Assembly: GCF_025854275.1 (NCBI RefSeq)
Contig: NZ_CP107567.1
Span: 868,001 to 932,000 of the forward strand
Origin: Streptomyces peucetius
Lineage (GTDB): Bacteria > Actinomycetota > Actinomycetes > Streptomycetales > Streptomycetaceae
DNA length: 64,000 nucleotides
Direction of reading: 5' to 3'
Below the pieces are notes generated by a model, which saw only the letters and a list, made by a program, of their open reading frames with translations, searched no databases and was not told the origin of the DNA. This document shows, one piece after another, positions 25,123 to 33,240 of the stretch (position 1 is the stretch's first letter; each line of letters begins with the position of its first letter). Position numbers and translations under genes: made by a program.

Positions 25123-25748
25123 GCCAGCACCACGAGTTGGGCCCGGTCGCGGGCGCCCAGTTTGATTATGGTGCGGCTCACGTGCGTCTTGGCGGTCAGC
25201 GGGCTGACGACCAGCCGCCGCGCGATCTCCTCGTTGGACAGACCGATGCCGACGAGGGCCATCACCTCCCGCTCCCGCTCCGTCAGTTCTCCGAGGTCCT
25301 CGGCCTGGGCGGGCCCCTTGGAGCGGGCCGCGAACTCGGCGATCAGACGGCGTGTCACACCGGGTGAGAGCAGCGCGTCGCCCTCGACGACCGCCCGTAC
25401 CGCGCGCAGCAGTTCGTCGGGTTCCGTGTCCTTCACCAGGAACCCCGAGGCGCCGGAGCGGATGGCCTCGAAGACGTACTCGTCCAGCTCGAAGGTGGTG
25501 AGCATGACCACCTTCACACCCGCCAGGCGCTCGTCCCCCGTGATGCGCCGGGTGGCGGCCAGCCCGTCGAGAAGCGGCATCCTGATGTCCATTAGCACGA
25601 CGTCCGGACGCAGTTCGCCCACCAGCCGCACCGCCTCCTCCCCGTCGGACGCCTCGCCCGCGACCTCGATGTCCTGCTGTGCGGCGAGCAGGGCCCGGAA
25701 GCCTGCCCGTACCAGCATCTGGTCGTCGGCGAGCACTACGCGGATCAC
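25083..25748 (-). CDS. NarL/LuxR-type response regulator
   Basis: 221 residues. The receiver domain (1-120) has the acidic pocket ADDQ, the phosphoacceptor Asp54 in VLMDIRMP and Lys in FLVKDTEP. The C-terminal LuxR-type helix-turn-helix (about 150-215) contains LTEREREVMALVGIGLSNEEIARRL. Once phosphorylated by its kinase it should dimerise and bind promoter DNA. Its ATG (25748) overlaps the stop of the histidine kinase gene as ATGA, so the pair is translationally coupled. The regulated genes cannot be identified. Confidence 0.93.
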   Translation of the reverse strand: MIRVVLADDQMLVRAGFRALLAAQQDIEVAGEASDGEEAVRLVGELRPDVVLMDIRMPLLDGLAATRRITGDERLAGVKVVMLTTFELDEYVFEAIRSGASGFLVKDTEPDELLRAVRAVVEGDALLSPGVTRRLIAEFAARSKGPAQAEDLGELTEREREVMALVGIGLSNEEIARRLVVSPLTAKTHVSRTIIKLGARDRAQLVVLAYESGLVRPGWLG

Positions 25749-26977
25749 TTCGTCTCCTCGGTCTGCACGGGCAGTTCGGCCAGCACCCGGAAACCACCGT
25801 CCGGCCGGGGGCCCGCCTTGATGGTGCCACCCAGCGCGCCGGCCCGCTCCCGCATACCGATCAGACCGCGTCCGCTGCCGCCGGCGTCCGAGCCGGTCGC
25901 CGGCCCGTCGTCGTCGATCTGGAGGGCGAGGCTGCCCGGCGAGTGCACGATGCGCACCCGTGCGGTGCGGGAGCCCGAGTGCCGTACGACGTTGGTCAGC
26001 GCCTCCTGGACGATCCGGAACGCCGCCAGGTCGGCGCCGGGCGCGAGGGCCGCCTTCTGTCCGACCGTTTCGACGTCGACGGTGAGTCCGGTGCTCGCGG
26101 CCTGCTGGACCAGTTCCGGCAGGCGATCCAGGCCGGGGGCCGGGGCGCGGGGTGCCTCCCCGGGGGCCCTCAGGGTGTCCAGGACCTGCCGCACCTCGCC
26201 CAGCGCCTCCTTGCTCGCCGCCTTGATCGTGGTCAGGGCCGTGCGGGCCTGTTCGGGATCGGAGTCGAGCAGGGCGAGGCCGACACCCGCCTGCACGTTG
26301 ATGACGGAGATCGAGTGCGCGAGGACGTCGTGGAGTTCGCGGGCGATGCGCAGCCGTTCCTCGTCCGCGCGGCGCTTCTCCGCCGCGGCACGCTCGGCGC
26401 GCTCGCGCGCCCAGACCTCACGCCGCACCCGTACCAGCTCGGACGCCGCGGCGATCGCGATCACCCAGGCGGTGACGAACACCTCCTGTCCCCACGGCGC
26501 GGCCTCGTCACCGCCCGGCGGCAGATACGCGTACAGCCAGTGCGCGACCAGCAGGTGCGCCGCCCAGAGCAGCCCGACGGCCCACCACGCGGCACGCCGG
26601 TGCCCCGCGACGATGGCGGCGAACACGGCGACGGCGACGGTGAGGAACACGGGTCCGTACGGATAGCCCGCGGCAAAGTACACGAGTGTGACGGCGCAGA
26701 CCCCGAAGACGGTCGGCACCGGGTACTTCTGGCGCAGCAGGAGCAGGGCCGGACCCGCGAGCAGCAGCACCCGGGCGAAGGCGTCGAGCGGTTCGCGCGT
26801 GCCCTGCTGGCTCTCGGCCGCGAAGCCGGAGCCGACCATGACGAAGACGGCCAGAGCCAGGGTCGACAGCCACGGAATGCGTCCGGTCTCCTGCCGGTCC
26901 GCGAGGCGACGCAGCCACGCCGGACCGCCGCCTGACCAGGGGGGACCGCCGCAGGTGCCGGTGCGCTGCTGTTCCAT
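25745..26977 (-). CDS. NarL-type sensor histidine kinase (HisKA_3)
   Basis: About 410 residues. Six hydrophobic segments in the first 190 residues form the membrane sensor. A coiled coil (ERAERAAAEKRRADEERL) leads to the HisKA_3 dimerisation helix with the phosphoacceptor His in ARELHDVLAHSIS, then the HATPase_c domain with N box QEALTNVVRHSG and GRGLIGMRERAGALGG. It autophosphorylates and passes the phosphate to the response regulator encoded downstream. ATG 26977 has no Shine-Dalgarno but lies 7 nt after a -10-like TAGCGT, suggesting a leaderless mRNA; an in-frame GTG at 26986 is less likely. The signal sensed is unknown. Confidence 0.92.
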   Translation of the reverse strand: MEQQRTGTCGGPPWSGGGPAWLRRLADRQETGRIPWLSTLALAVFVMVGSGFAAESQQGTREPLDAFARVLLLAGPALLLLRQKYPVPTVFGVCAVTLVYFAAGYPYGPVFLTVAVAVFAAIVAGHRRAAWWAVGLLWAAHLLVAHWLYAYLPPGGDEAAPWGQEVFVTAWVIAIAAASELVRVRREVWARERAERAAAEKRRADEERLRIARELHDVLAHSISVINVQAGVGLALLDSDPEQARTALTTIKAASKEALGEVRQVLDTLRAPGEAPRAPAPGLDRLPELVQQAASTGLTVDVETVGQKAALAPGADLAAFRIVQEALTNVVRHSGSRTARVRIVHSPGSLALQIDDDGPATGSDAGGSGRGLIGMRERAGALGGTIKAGPRPDGGFRVLAELPVQTEETK

Positions 26978-26984
26978 GCGGCAC

Positions 26985-26990
26985 ACGCTA
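26985..26990 (-). promoter_or_regulatory. -10 element before the histidine kinase gene
   Basis: TAGCGT on the minus strand lies 7 nt before ATG 26977, the spacing expected for a leaderless transcript. A CTGACG about 21 bp upstream is a poorly spaced -35 candidate. Confidence 0.4.
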
Positions 26991-27120
26991 GACCGGCGCG
27001 GCGGTCCGGGGCGTCAGCCGGTCGTGGCGGTCGCGCGTACTCCCAGGGGAGTACGGGTCGGACCAGGATCGCCCGGGCTGCGCCGATGCGTGGCCTGCAC
27101 GGGCGGGTGCCGCGTCGGTT

Positions 27121-27210
27121 GCTGCGGGTGCTGCGGGTGCTGCGGGTGCCGCGGGTGCCGCGGGTGCCGCGGGTGCCGCGGGTGCCGCGGGTGCCGCGGG
27201 TGCTGCGGTC
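27121..27210. repeat. Tandem 9-bp repeat GCYGCGGGT, about ten copies
   Basis: Three GCTGCGGGT units, then six GCCGCGGGT units, then one degenerate unit (GCTGCGGTC) in an unbroken array. The last unit overlaps the stop codon (27209-27211) of the minus-strand TetR gene. In the minus-strand frame next to the TetR frame the array encodes an Ala-Ala-Pro repeat, so a one-base slip near the stop would add a tail to the regulator. Confidence 0.9.
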
Positions 27211-27940
27211 AGGATCCCGCGCTGCTTCCCGGGGACGTACCGGCGGCTCCGGGCCGCAGTCCCACCTCGTGGGCGAGCCGGGTGGCGGCGTGCTCGAAGA
27301 AGGCGTCCCGGTCCTCGACGACGTTGTTGAAGTGGCCGAAGAGCTCGAAGGAGATCGTGCCGAAGACCTGCGACCAGGCGGCGACCATCGCGACAACGAC
27401 GGGCGGCGGCAGGTCGGGCGCGACGTCTGCGGCCATGCGCTCCGCTTCGGGGGTCAGCCGGGCGTCCACCGGCGGGAGCGCGAGCCCGTTCGTGCGGTGG
27501 GCGTCCCGGACGACGGAGATCAGCGCGAGAGCGACGCGGGAGGCCGGGGCGACGGTGTCCTTGGGTGCGGTGTAGCCGGGGACGGGTGAGCCGTAGACCA
27601 GGGCGTACTCGTGCGGGTGGTCGAGGGCCCAGGTCCGTACGGCCGAGCAGACGGCGGTCCAGCGGGCGCCGTGGCCGGCGGAGGGTGGGGCGGCGGACAG
27701 GGCGGACTCGGCGGCCGCGCCGACGGCGTCGTAGGCGTCGACGATGAGGGCGGTCAGCAGGTCGTCGCGGCTGGGGAAGTAGCGGTAGAGGGCGGAGGAC
27801 GCCATGCCCAGTTCGCGGGCGACCGCGCGGAGCGAGAGTCTCGCAGCGCCCTCGGCGGCGAGCTGCAGGCGGGCCTCGTCCTTGATCGCTGCGGTGATCT
27901 CGGTGCGGGCCCGTTCCCTGGCCCCTCGGATGGTGCTCAT
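27209..27940 (-). CDS. TetR-family transcriptional regulator (WHG-domain type)
   Basis: 243 residues. The N-terminal DNA-binding domain (about 10-60) has LSLRAVARELGMASSALYRYFPSRDDLL. The ligand domain includes HPHEYALVYGSPVPGY and VFGTISFELFGHFNNVV, the pattern of WHG-domain TetR proteins. The C-terminus is Gly/Ser-rich. ATG 27940 is chosen because it fits the family; a longer in-frame reading would run through two perfect operator-like dyads at 27981-28049. Those dyads lie between this gene and the divergent F420-type oxidoreductase, so the regulator probably represses both. The stop codon abuts a 9-bp tandem repeat. Confidence 0.88.
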   Translation of the reverse strand: MSTIRGARERARTEITAAIKDEARLQLAAEGAARLSLRAVARELGMASSALYRYFPSRDDLLTALIVDAYDAVGAAAESALSAAPPSAGHGARWTAVCSAVRTWALDHPHEYALVYGSPVPGYTAPKDTVAPASRVALALISVVRDAHRTNGLALPPVDARLTPEAERMAADVAPDLPPPVVVAMVAAWSQVFGTISFELFGHFNNVVEDRDAFFEHAATRLAHEVGLRPGAAGTSPGSSAGS

Positions 27941-27980
27941 GGTGGAGCAGTCTGTCACGTTGCGGAGCAGTGGCCAATAA

Positions 27981-27997
27981 CGAGAGCAGTGCTCTTG
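27981..27997. promoter_or_regulatory. TetR operator copy 1 (CGAGAGCAGTGCTCTTG)
   Basis: A 17-bp dyad with an odd centre; AGAGCA and TGCTCT are perfect half-sites. It lies 41 bp upstream of the TetR start codon. The second copy has its centre exactly 52 bp away, about five helical turns, so both faces align. Confidence 0.65.
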
Positions 27998-28032
27998 CTT
28001 CGGAGCACTAGCCCAGGCACACTGTCCCCGAG

Positions 28033-28049
28033 CGAGAGCACTGCTCTCG
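28033..28049. promoter_or_regulatory. TetR operator copy 2 (CGAGAGCACTGCTCTCG)
   Basis: A perfect 17-bp dyad apart from its central base, sharing the GAGAGCAnTGCTCT core with copy 1. It lies about 108 bp before the plus-strand oxidoreductase gene. A partial half-site (GAAGCAC) follows at about 28054. Confidence 0.65.
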
Positions 28050-28156
28050 AATTGAAGCACCGGTCACGCACAAGAGTTGTGCACACACGCAGGGGCTGAC
28101 TCACGCACGCAGCCGTCGCTCATGCACGTACCGGTCGACCACAAGGGGAGCAGGCC

Positions 28157-28606
28157 ATGGCGCAGGCGCACTACATCAAGCCCAACCGGTTCGACACGAT
28201 CATGAACGCCACGGTCGGCTGGCTCGCGCGCCGCGGCATCAGCCTCCTCGGCACGGCGGAGCTCTCCGTACGCGGCCGCACCAGTGGCGAATGGCGGCGC
28301 ATCCCCGTCAACCCCCTGCCCTACGACGGCGGCCCGTACCTGATCTCCGCCAGGGGCCACTCCCAGTGGGTGCGCAACCTCCGTGCCGCCGGTGGCGGGC
28401 AGCTCCAGGTGGGCCGCAGGACGCAGCGGTTCACGGCCGTCGAACTTCCCGACGAGGAGAAGCCCGACCTGCTGCGCACCTACCTGGAGCGCTGGGGCTG
28501 GGAGGTCGGCCGCTTCTTCGGCGATGTCGACGCCAAATCCACGGACGAGGAGCTGCTGGCCGCCGCCCACAGGCACCCCGTCTTCCGGATCACCCTGACC
28601 GGGTGA
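28157..28606 (+). CDS. Ddn-like deazaflavin (F420)-dependent nitroreductase-family protein
   Basis: 149 residues of the split-barrel F420H2-dependent reductase family (Ddn/FGD-like). IKPNRFDTIMNATVGWLARRG is the N-terminal helix, ELSVRGRTSGEWRRIPVNPL the cofactor-binding strand pair, and YLISARGHSQWVRNLRAAGGG the characteristic central motif. It would use coenzyme F420H2 to reduce quinones, fatty acids or xenobiotics; the substrate is unknown. AAGGGGAG precedes ATG 28157. The divergent TetR regulator and the twin dyads suggest induction by a lipophilic ligand. Confidence 0.88.
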   Translation: MAQAHYIKPNRFDTIMNATVGWLARRGISLLGTAELSVRGRTSGEWRRIPVNPLPYDGGPYLISARGHSQWVRNLRAAGGGQLQVGRRTQRFTAVELPDEEKPDLLRTYLERWGWEVGRFFGDVDAKSTDEELLAAAHRHPVFRITLTG

Positions 28607-28911
28607 CACCACGCCGGTGCCGCGCGGGGCCTGGCCGGCTCCGGCCGGACCACGTCCGACCCCCGACCCTCGACCGGCCCGGCTCCACCGGACGCGACCA
28701 GGCGGGACCAGAGACCTCGACCGTCCCCGACCAGACCGAGCCGCACCCGGCCAGGGACGCGAGGCGGCCGGGCGCGGCTGCGCAGCCGCCGCGGTCCGGT
28801 GCGGTCGGCGCGTCCTGGCGCGTCCGGTGTCGGGGCGCCCCCGGTCGTGCTGCTCCTGCCGGCGGCCCGGTCCGGCGCGGTGCGGATGCGGCACGCGCCC
28901 TGCCGGGCGGG
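28607..28911. other. 305-bp GC-rich spacer without a gene
   Basis: The stretch contains many loose copies of CCGACC and CGACCGG but no ordered repeat, no good ribosome-binding site and no frame with a recognisable protein. It separates the convergent F420 oxidoreductase and geranylgeranyl-reductase-type genes and probably holds their terminators. Confidence 0.5.
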
Positions 28912-30156
28912 TCAGGGCGCGGGCTGCGACGCCCGCTTGTCGAGCAGGTCCAGCGCCCGCCGGGCCACCGCGTTCGTGCGCACCAGGCCCGCGAGCGTCG
29001 TCGCGCCGCGGGTGATGTCGGCGAAGGTCTTCCAGGCCGGCCGGAACCCGGTGAGCAGCGCGTGCAGCAGTCCCGGCCGCCGCTCGAAGACGGCGAGCAT
29101 CCGCCGACCGACCGCCATCTCGACGCCGAGCCCGGACTTGACGGCGAACGCGTAGTTCAGCGCCTGCCTGCGTGCGTCGACGGCATCGTGGGCCTCGGCG
29201 ATCCGCACCGCCCACTCCCCCGCGAGCCGTCCCGACCGCAACGCGAAGGAGATGCCCTCCCTGGTCCACGGTTCCAGCAGTCCTGCCGCGTCCCCGCACA
29301 CCAGCACCCGGCCGCGAGACAGCGGTGAGTCGTCGCTGCGGCAGCGTGTGAGATGGCCGGAGGAGACGGCGGGCTCGAAGCCGGCGAGCCCCAGCCGGGC
29401 GATGAAGTCCTCCAGATACCGCTTGGTGGCGGCGCCCTCGCCGCGCGCCGAGATCACACCGACCGTCAGCGTCTGCCCCTTGGGGAAGACCCATCCGTAA
29501 CTGCCCGGCATGGGACCCCAGTCGATGAGGACCCGGCCCGCCCAGTCCTCGGCGACCGTCGCCGGGACGGGGATCTCCGCCTCCAGCCCGAGATCCACCT
29601 GGTCGAGTTTCACCCCGACATGAGCGCCTATCCGTCCGGCACTGCCGTCCGCGCCGACGACCGCACGTGTCAGGACCGTCTCGCCGTCCGCCAGCACCAC
29701 GGCGACCGTGCGGCGGTCCGGCACCGCCGGTCCGTGCTGCTCCACGCGCGACACGGCCGCGCCCGTGCGCAGCACCGCGCCCGCCTTCTGCGCCTGTTCG
29801 ACGAGACCGGCGTCGAACTCCGGGCGGTTGATGAGCCCGAAGAGCATCCGCTTGGAGCGGCGGGTGCGCGCCAGTCTGCCGTTGAGCGAGAAGGTCACGG
29901 CGTGCACCCGGTCGCGCAGGGGGAGTTCGAAACCCGGCGGCAGGCTGTCCCGCGACGGTCCGATGATCCCCCCGCCGCAGGTCTTGTAACGGGGCAGTTC
30001 GGCCTTCTCCAGCAGCAGTACCCTGCGGCCGGTCACCGCCGCCGCGTACGCCGCCGACGCCCCGGCGGGGCCCCCGCCGACCACGACGACGTCCCACACG
30101 GGGTCGCCAAGCTCATTTGCCGCCTCTGCTCCGGTGGCATCGTTCTCGCTGCTCAC
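28912..30156 (-). CDS. Geranylgeranyl reductase-family FAD-dependent oxidoreductase
   Basis: 414 residues. An FAD-binding Rossmann motif opens the protein (VVVVGGGPAGASAAYAAA, then ELPRYKTCGGGI), followed by GADGSAGRIG and the second FAD motif VLVCGDAAGLLEPWTREGI. These define the GG-reductase/ChlP-like flavoprotein family. Relatives saturate prenyl chains of menaquinone or lipids, or act as FAD oxygenases in secondary metabolism. The streptomycete members next to nuo genes are common; here none is adjacent, so the substrate is uncertain. GTG 30156 is the start, with GGGAGCAG upstream. It is divergent from the M20 peptidase gene. Confidence 0.85.
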   Translation of the reverse strand: MSSENDATGAEAANELGDPVWDVVVVGGGPAGASAAYAAAVTGRRVLLLEKAELPRYKTCGGGIIGPSRDSLPPGFELPLRDRVHAVTFSLNGRLARTRRSKRMLFGLINRPEFDAGLVEQAQKAGAVLRTGAAVSRVEQHGPAVPDRRTVAVVLADGETVLTRAVVGADGSAGRIGAHVGVKLDQVDLGLEAEIPVPATVAEDWAGRVLIDWGPMPGSYGWVFPKGQTLTVGVISARGEGAATKRYLEDFIARLGLAGFEPAVSSGHLTRCRSDDSPLSRGRVLVCGDAAGLLEPWTREGISFALRSGRLAGEWAVRIAEAHDAVDARRQALNYAFAVKSGLGVEMAVGRRMLAVFERRPGLLHALLTGFRPAWKTFADITRGATTLAGLVRTNAVARRALDLLDKRASQPAP

Positions 30157-30302
30157 GATGTACTTCTGCTCCCGATCCGACCTGTGGCTAGGGCTCTCGA
30201 CGGCATCCTACGGCGCGGTCGCCCGCCACCCGTTGTGGGAGGATCGACCGCACATTCGCCGTACACACATCGCACAACGTCGTGCCCCCGAGGAGCGTGC
30301 CC

Positions 30303-31667
30303 ATGACCGTCGTACCGATCGCAGAGACCGTCGCGTCGCTGATGCCCCGCGCCGAGGCGGAGCTCAGGGAACTGGTGGCGTTCCGCTCGGTGGCGGACCC
30401 GGCCCAGTTCCCGAGGAGCGAGTGCGAGGCGGCGGCCGCGTGGGTCGCGGGCGCGCTGCGCGCGGAGGGCTTCACGGACGTGGCCGTCCTGGACACCCCC
30501 GACGGCACCCAGTCCGTCTACGGCTTCCTGCCCGGCCCGGCAGGCGCCCCGACCGTGCTGCTGTACGCGCACTACGACGTGCAGCCGCCGCTCGACACGG
30601 CGGCCTGGGTCTCGCCGCCGTTCGAACTGACCGAGCGCGACGGCCGCTGGTACGGACGGGGAGCCGCGGACTGCAAGGGTGGCTTCATCATGCATCTGCT
30701 CGCGCTGCGTGCCCTGAAGGCCAACGGCGGCGTGCCGGTGAACATCAAGGTGATCGTCGAGGGTTCGGAGGAGCAGGGCACGGGCGGTCTGGAGCAGTAC
30801 GCGGAGGCCCACCCCGAACTGCTGGCCGCGGACACCGTGGTCATCGGCGACACGGGCAACTTCCGTGCCGGCCTGCCGACGGTCACGGCCAGCCTGCGCG
30901 GTATGACGCTGCTGCGGGTGCAGATCGACACCCTGGAGGGGAACCTGCACTCCGGGCAGTTCGGCGGGGCCGCTCCCGACGCGCTGGCCGCGCTCGTCCG
31001 CGTACTCGACTCGCTGCGGGCCGAGGACGGTTCGACGACCGTGGACGGGCTGGCGGCGGACGCGACGTGGGAGGGGCTCGCGTACTCGGAGGAGGACTTC
31101 CGCAAGGACGCCAAGGTCCTGGACGGTGTGGGCCTGATCGGCGAGGGTACGGTCGCGGACCGCATCTGGGCCCGGCCGGCCGTCACGGTGCTGGGCATCG
31201 ACTGCCCGCCGGTGGTCGGCGCGACGCCGTCCGTGCAGGCGTCCGCACGGGCGCTGATCAGCCTGCGGGTGCCGCCGGGCCAGGACGCGGCCGAGGCGAA
31301 CAAGCTGCTCGCCGCGCACCTGGAGGCGCACACGCCGTGGGGCGCGCGGGTGGCGGTCGAGCAGATCGGCCAGGGGCAGGCGTTCCGTGCGGACATGACG
31401 AGCCCGGCGTACACGTCGATGGCCGAGGCGATGCGCGTGGCGTACCCGGGCGAGGAGATGCAGTCCGCCGGCATGGGCGGCTCGATCCCGCTGTGCAACA
31501 CGCTCGCCGCTCTGTACCCGCAGGCCGAGATCCTGCTGATCGGGCTGAGCGACCCGGAGGCGCAGATCCACGCGGTGAACGAGAGCGTGTCGCCCGAGGA
31601 GCTGGAGCGGATGTCGGTCGCCGAGGCGCTGTTCCTCGTCAACTACGCCGCGTCGCCGCGCGGCTGA
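30303..31667 (+). CDS. M20-family metallo-dipeptidase
   Basis: 454 residues. The M20 metal ligands are present: LYAHYDVQPP (His and the general-base-associated Asp), GRGAADCKGG (bridging Asp), EGSEEQGTGG (catalytic Glu followed by metal-binding Glu) and a late His in DPEAQIHAVNE. The inserted dimerisation domain (about 185-335, with NLHSGQFGGAAPDA) is of the long dipeptidase type, like carnosinase-related CNDP enzymes. It should be a cytosolic zinc-dependent exopeptidase acting on dipeptides. GAGGAG lies 8-9 nt before ATG 30303. Confidence 0.9.
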   Translation: MTVVPIAETVASLMPRAEAELRELVAFRSVADPAQFPRSECEAAAAWVAGALRAEGFTDVAVLDTPDGTQSVYGFLPGPAGAPTVLLYAHYDVQPPLDTAAWVSPPFELTERDGRWYGRGAADCKGGFIMHLLALRALKANGGVPVNIKVIVEGSEEQGTGGLEQYAEAHPELLAADTVVIGDTGNFRAGLPTVTASLRGMTLLRVQIDTLEGNLHSGQFGGAAPDALAALVRVLDSLRAEDGSTTVDGLAADATWEGLAYSEEDFRKDAKVLDGVGLIGEGTVADRIWARPAVTVLGIDCPPVVGATPSVQASARALISLRVPPGQDAAEANKLLAAHLEAHTPWGARVAVEQIGQGQAFRADMTSPAYTSMAEAMRVAYPGEEMQSAGMGGSIPLCNTLAALYPQAEILLIGLSDPEAQIHAVNESVSPEELERMSVAEALFLVNYAASPRG

Positions 31668-31857
31668 CGGCGGGCCGGCTCGGCCGGGCCGGGGACGAGG
31701 CCGACGGCAGGGCTGAGAGCGGGGCCGTCCGGCCGAACCGTTGGTGCGGCGGGGGCGGCGCTTTCCGAGACGTGGTTCCCCGGACGCGTCGTCCCGCTGG
31801 GGCCGGCCCCGGCCCCGGCCGCCGGGGACCGGCCCGGCGGCCGGGGCGAGGGCTCCG

Positions 31858-32901
31858 TCAGCGGCAGCCGACCGGGACGCCGGCCTCCAGGTTGAGGACC
31901 GTGCCGCGCTCGCGGGCCCGAAGGGCCCAGCGCAGCCGCTCGTAGCGGGCAGGAGGAAGCAGCTCCGCCGCCTCCTCCTCGTCGGCGAACTTCCAGCCGC
32001 GCAGTTCGGAGCCGGGCAGCAGCACACGTCCGGCGTCGCCGCCGGGGAGCCGGCCGCCGTCGAAGAGCAGCCGCAATCCGCCGAAGCCGGGGGGCTTCGG
32101 CGGCTCCCAGTCGACGACCAGCAGCCGGGGTACGTCGGCCAGTTCGATGCCCAGCTCCTCCGTGACCTCCCGCATACCGGCGCGGGCGGGCGGCTCCCCT
32201 CGCTCCACGACTCCGCCCGGGAACTCCCAGCCCGGCTTGTAGGTCGGGTCCACGAGCAGCACGCTGTCGTGTTCGTCGAAGAGCAGCACTCCGGCGGCGA
32301 CGGTCTCCGCGGTCGGCTCGGGGGTCTGGACGATGTCACTGGCCGCCGCCGCACCCGTGCGCACGGCCTCCGCGACGGCCCGCGCCGCGGCGCGGGTGTC
32401 GATGCGGCTGTTGTCGATCACGTGCGCGTCGCCGGTGAGCCAGCCGAGGGCCGCCCGATAGCGCTCGATGTTCCCGTAGGCCCACTGCCGGCACCGCTCG
32501 CTCACCTCCGGGTCGTCGGGGAACTCGTCACGAGCCGCTATTCGTTCGCGCAAAATCGTTTCATCAGGTGCCAGGAGCACATGCCGCACCGCTATCCGGC
32601 GCGAGGCGAGACCGCCGAAGATCTCGTCACGGTAGTCCTGGCGCAGGACCGTCATGGGCGCCACCAGCACACCGCCCACCTCGGCGAGCAGCGCTGCCGC
32701 GGTGTCCACGACGAGCCGCCGCCAGATCGGCAGGTCCTGGTAGTCGCCGACCTCCGCCAGCCGCTTGGCCGGCAGCAGGTGGCGCATGCCCGCGCCGATC
32801 AACTCGGGGTCGAAGAGCGTGCTGTTCGGGATCAGGTCGATCAGTTCGCGTGCGGTACTGCTCTTGCCCGCTCCGAACGCACCGTTGATCCAGACGATCA
32901 C
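31858..32901 (-). CDS. P-loop kinase-like / Nudix hydrolase fusion protein
   Basis: 347 residues in two domains. The N-terminal half (1 to about 190) is an AAA_33/gluconokinase-like P-loop module with GAFGAGKS at residues 8-15, followed by a lid-type helical region (RERIAARDEFPDDPEV). The C-terminal half (about 205-347) is a Nudix domain; the Nudix box starts at GGVVERGEP and ends REVTEELGI, with the catalytic Glu residues intact. Fusion of a small-molecule or nucleoside kinase with a Nudix pyrophosphatase suggests linked phosphate-ester chemistry on one ligand, for example nucleotide or sugar salvage; this is inference. GTG 32901 follows AGAGGGGGA closely and sets the start. Confidence 0.85.
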   Translation of the reverse strand: MIVWINGAFGAGKSSTARELIDLIPNSTLFDPELIGAGMRHLLPAKRLAEVGDYQDLPIWRRLVVDTAAALLAEVGGVLVAPMTVLRQDYRDEIFGGLASRRIAVRHVLLAPDETILRERIAARDEFPDDPEVSERCRQWAYGNIERYRAALGWLTGDAHVIDNSRIDTRAAARAVAEAVRTGAAAASDIVQTPEPTAETVAAGVLLFDEHDSVLLVDPTYKPGWEFPGGVVERGEPPARAGMREVTEELGIELADVPRLLVVDWEPPKPPGFGGLRLLFDGGRLPGGDAGRVLLPGSELRGWKFADEEEAAELLPPARYERLRWALRARERGTVLNLEAGVPVGCR

Positions 32902-33060
32902 GGGTCCCCCTCTTCCGTAGCCCACAGTGGATTGCCCGCAACACCCTGCCACGCAAACGCGGTGGCGGAACCGGTTGGCCGATCAGGCATGCCAACTGTG
33001 GCCGGGCCGTGACACCGGCCCGGGATCGTCGTTGGAGCGGAAAAGACGAGGGAGTGGGGC

Positions 33061-33240
33061 ATGCGCCGCACGGTGTTGGAGAAGTTCCCCGCGGGGGACC
33101 CGCGGGGAAGTCGGCAGGCGGAGGAGTACGCGCGCCACCGAAGGGACGAGGGCATGGCGGTGGAGGTCGTGATGGACCTGGAGTCGGACGCGTTCCTGGT
33201 CGTGGTGCCGCAGCAGCAGAGCGCGGAGCGCGGTTGGTGA
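33061..33240 (+). CDS. Small conserved-looking acidic protein, 59 residues
   Basis: The reading starts MRRTVLEKFPAGDPRGSR and ends VVVPQQQSAERGW. It has a good ribosome-binding site (GAGGGAG, 7 nt before ATG 33061), balanced composition, a predicted amphipathic helix (QAEEYARHRRDEG) and a strand-like VEVVMDLESDAFLVVV. No domain is recognised. The opposite strand is also open, but that translation is low-complexity. It lies upstream of a low-complexity spacer and divergent from the P-loop/Nudix gene. Confidence 0.6.
   Translation: MRRTVLEKFPAGDPRGSRQAEEYARHRRDEGMAVEVVMDLESDAFLVVVPQQQSAERGW

Noticed and set aside
27121..27210. Tandem repeats taken as a CRISPR array
   Set aside because: The units are 9 bp with no spacers, and no cas genes are present; it is a simple tandem repeat.
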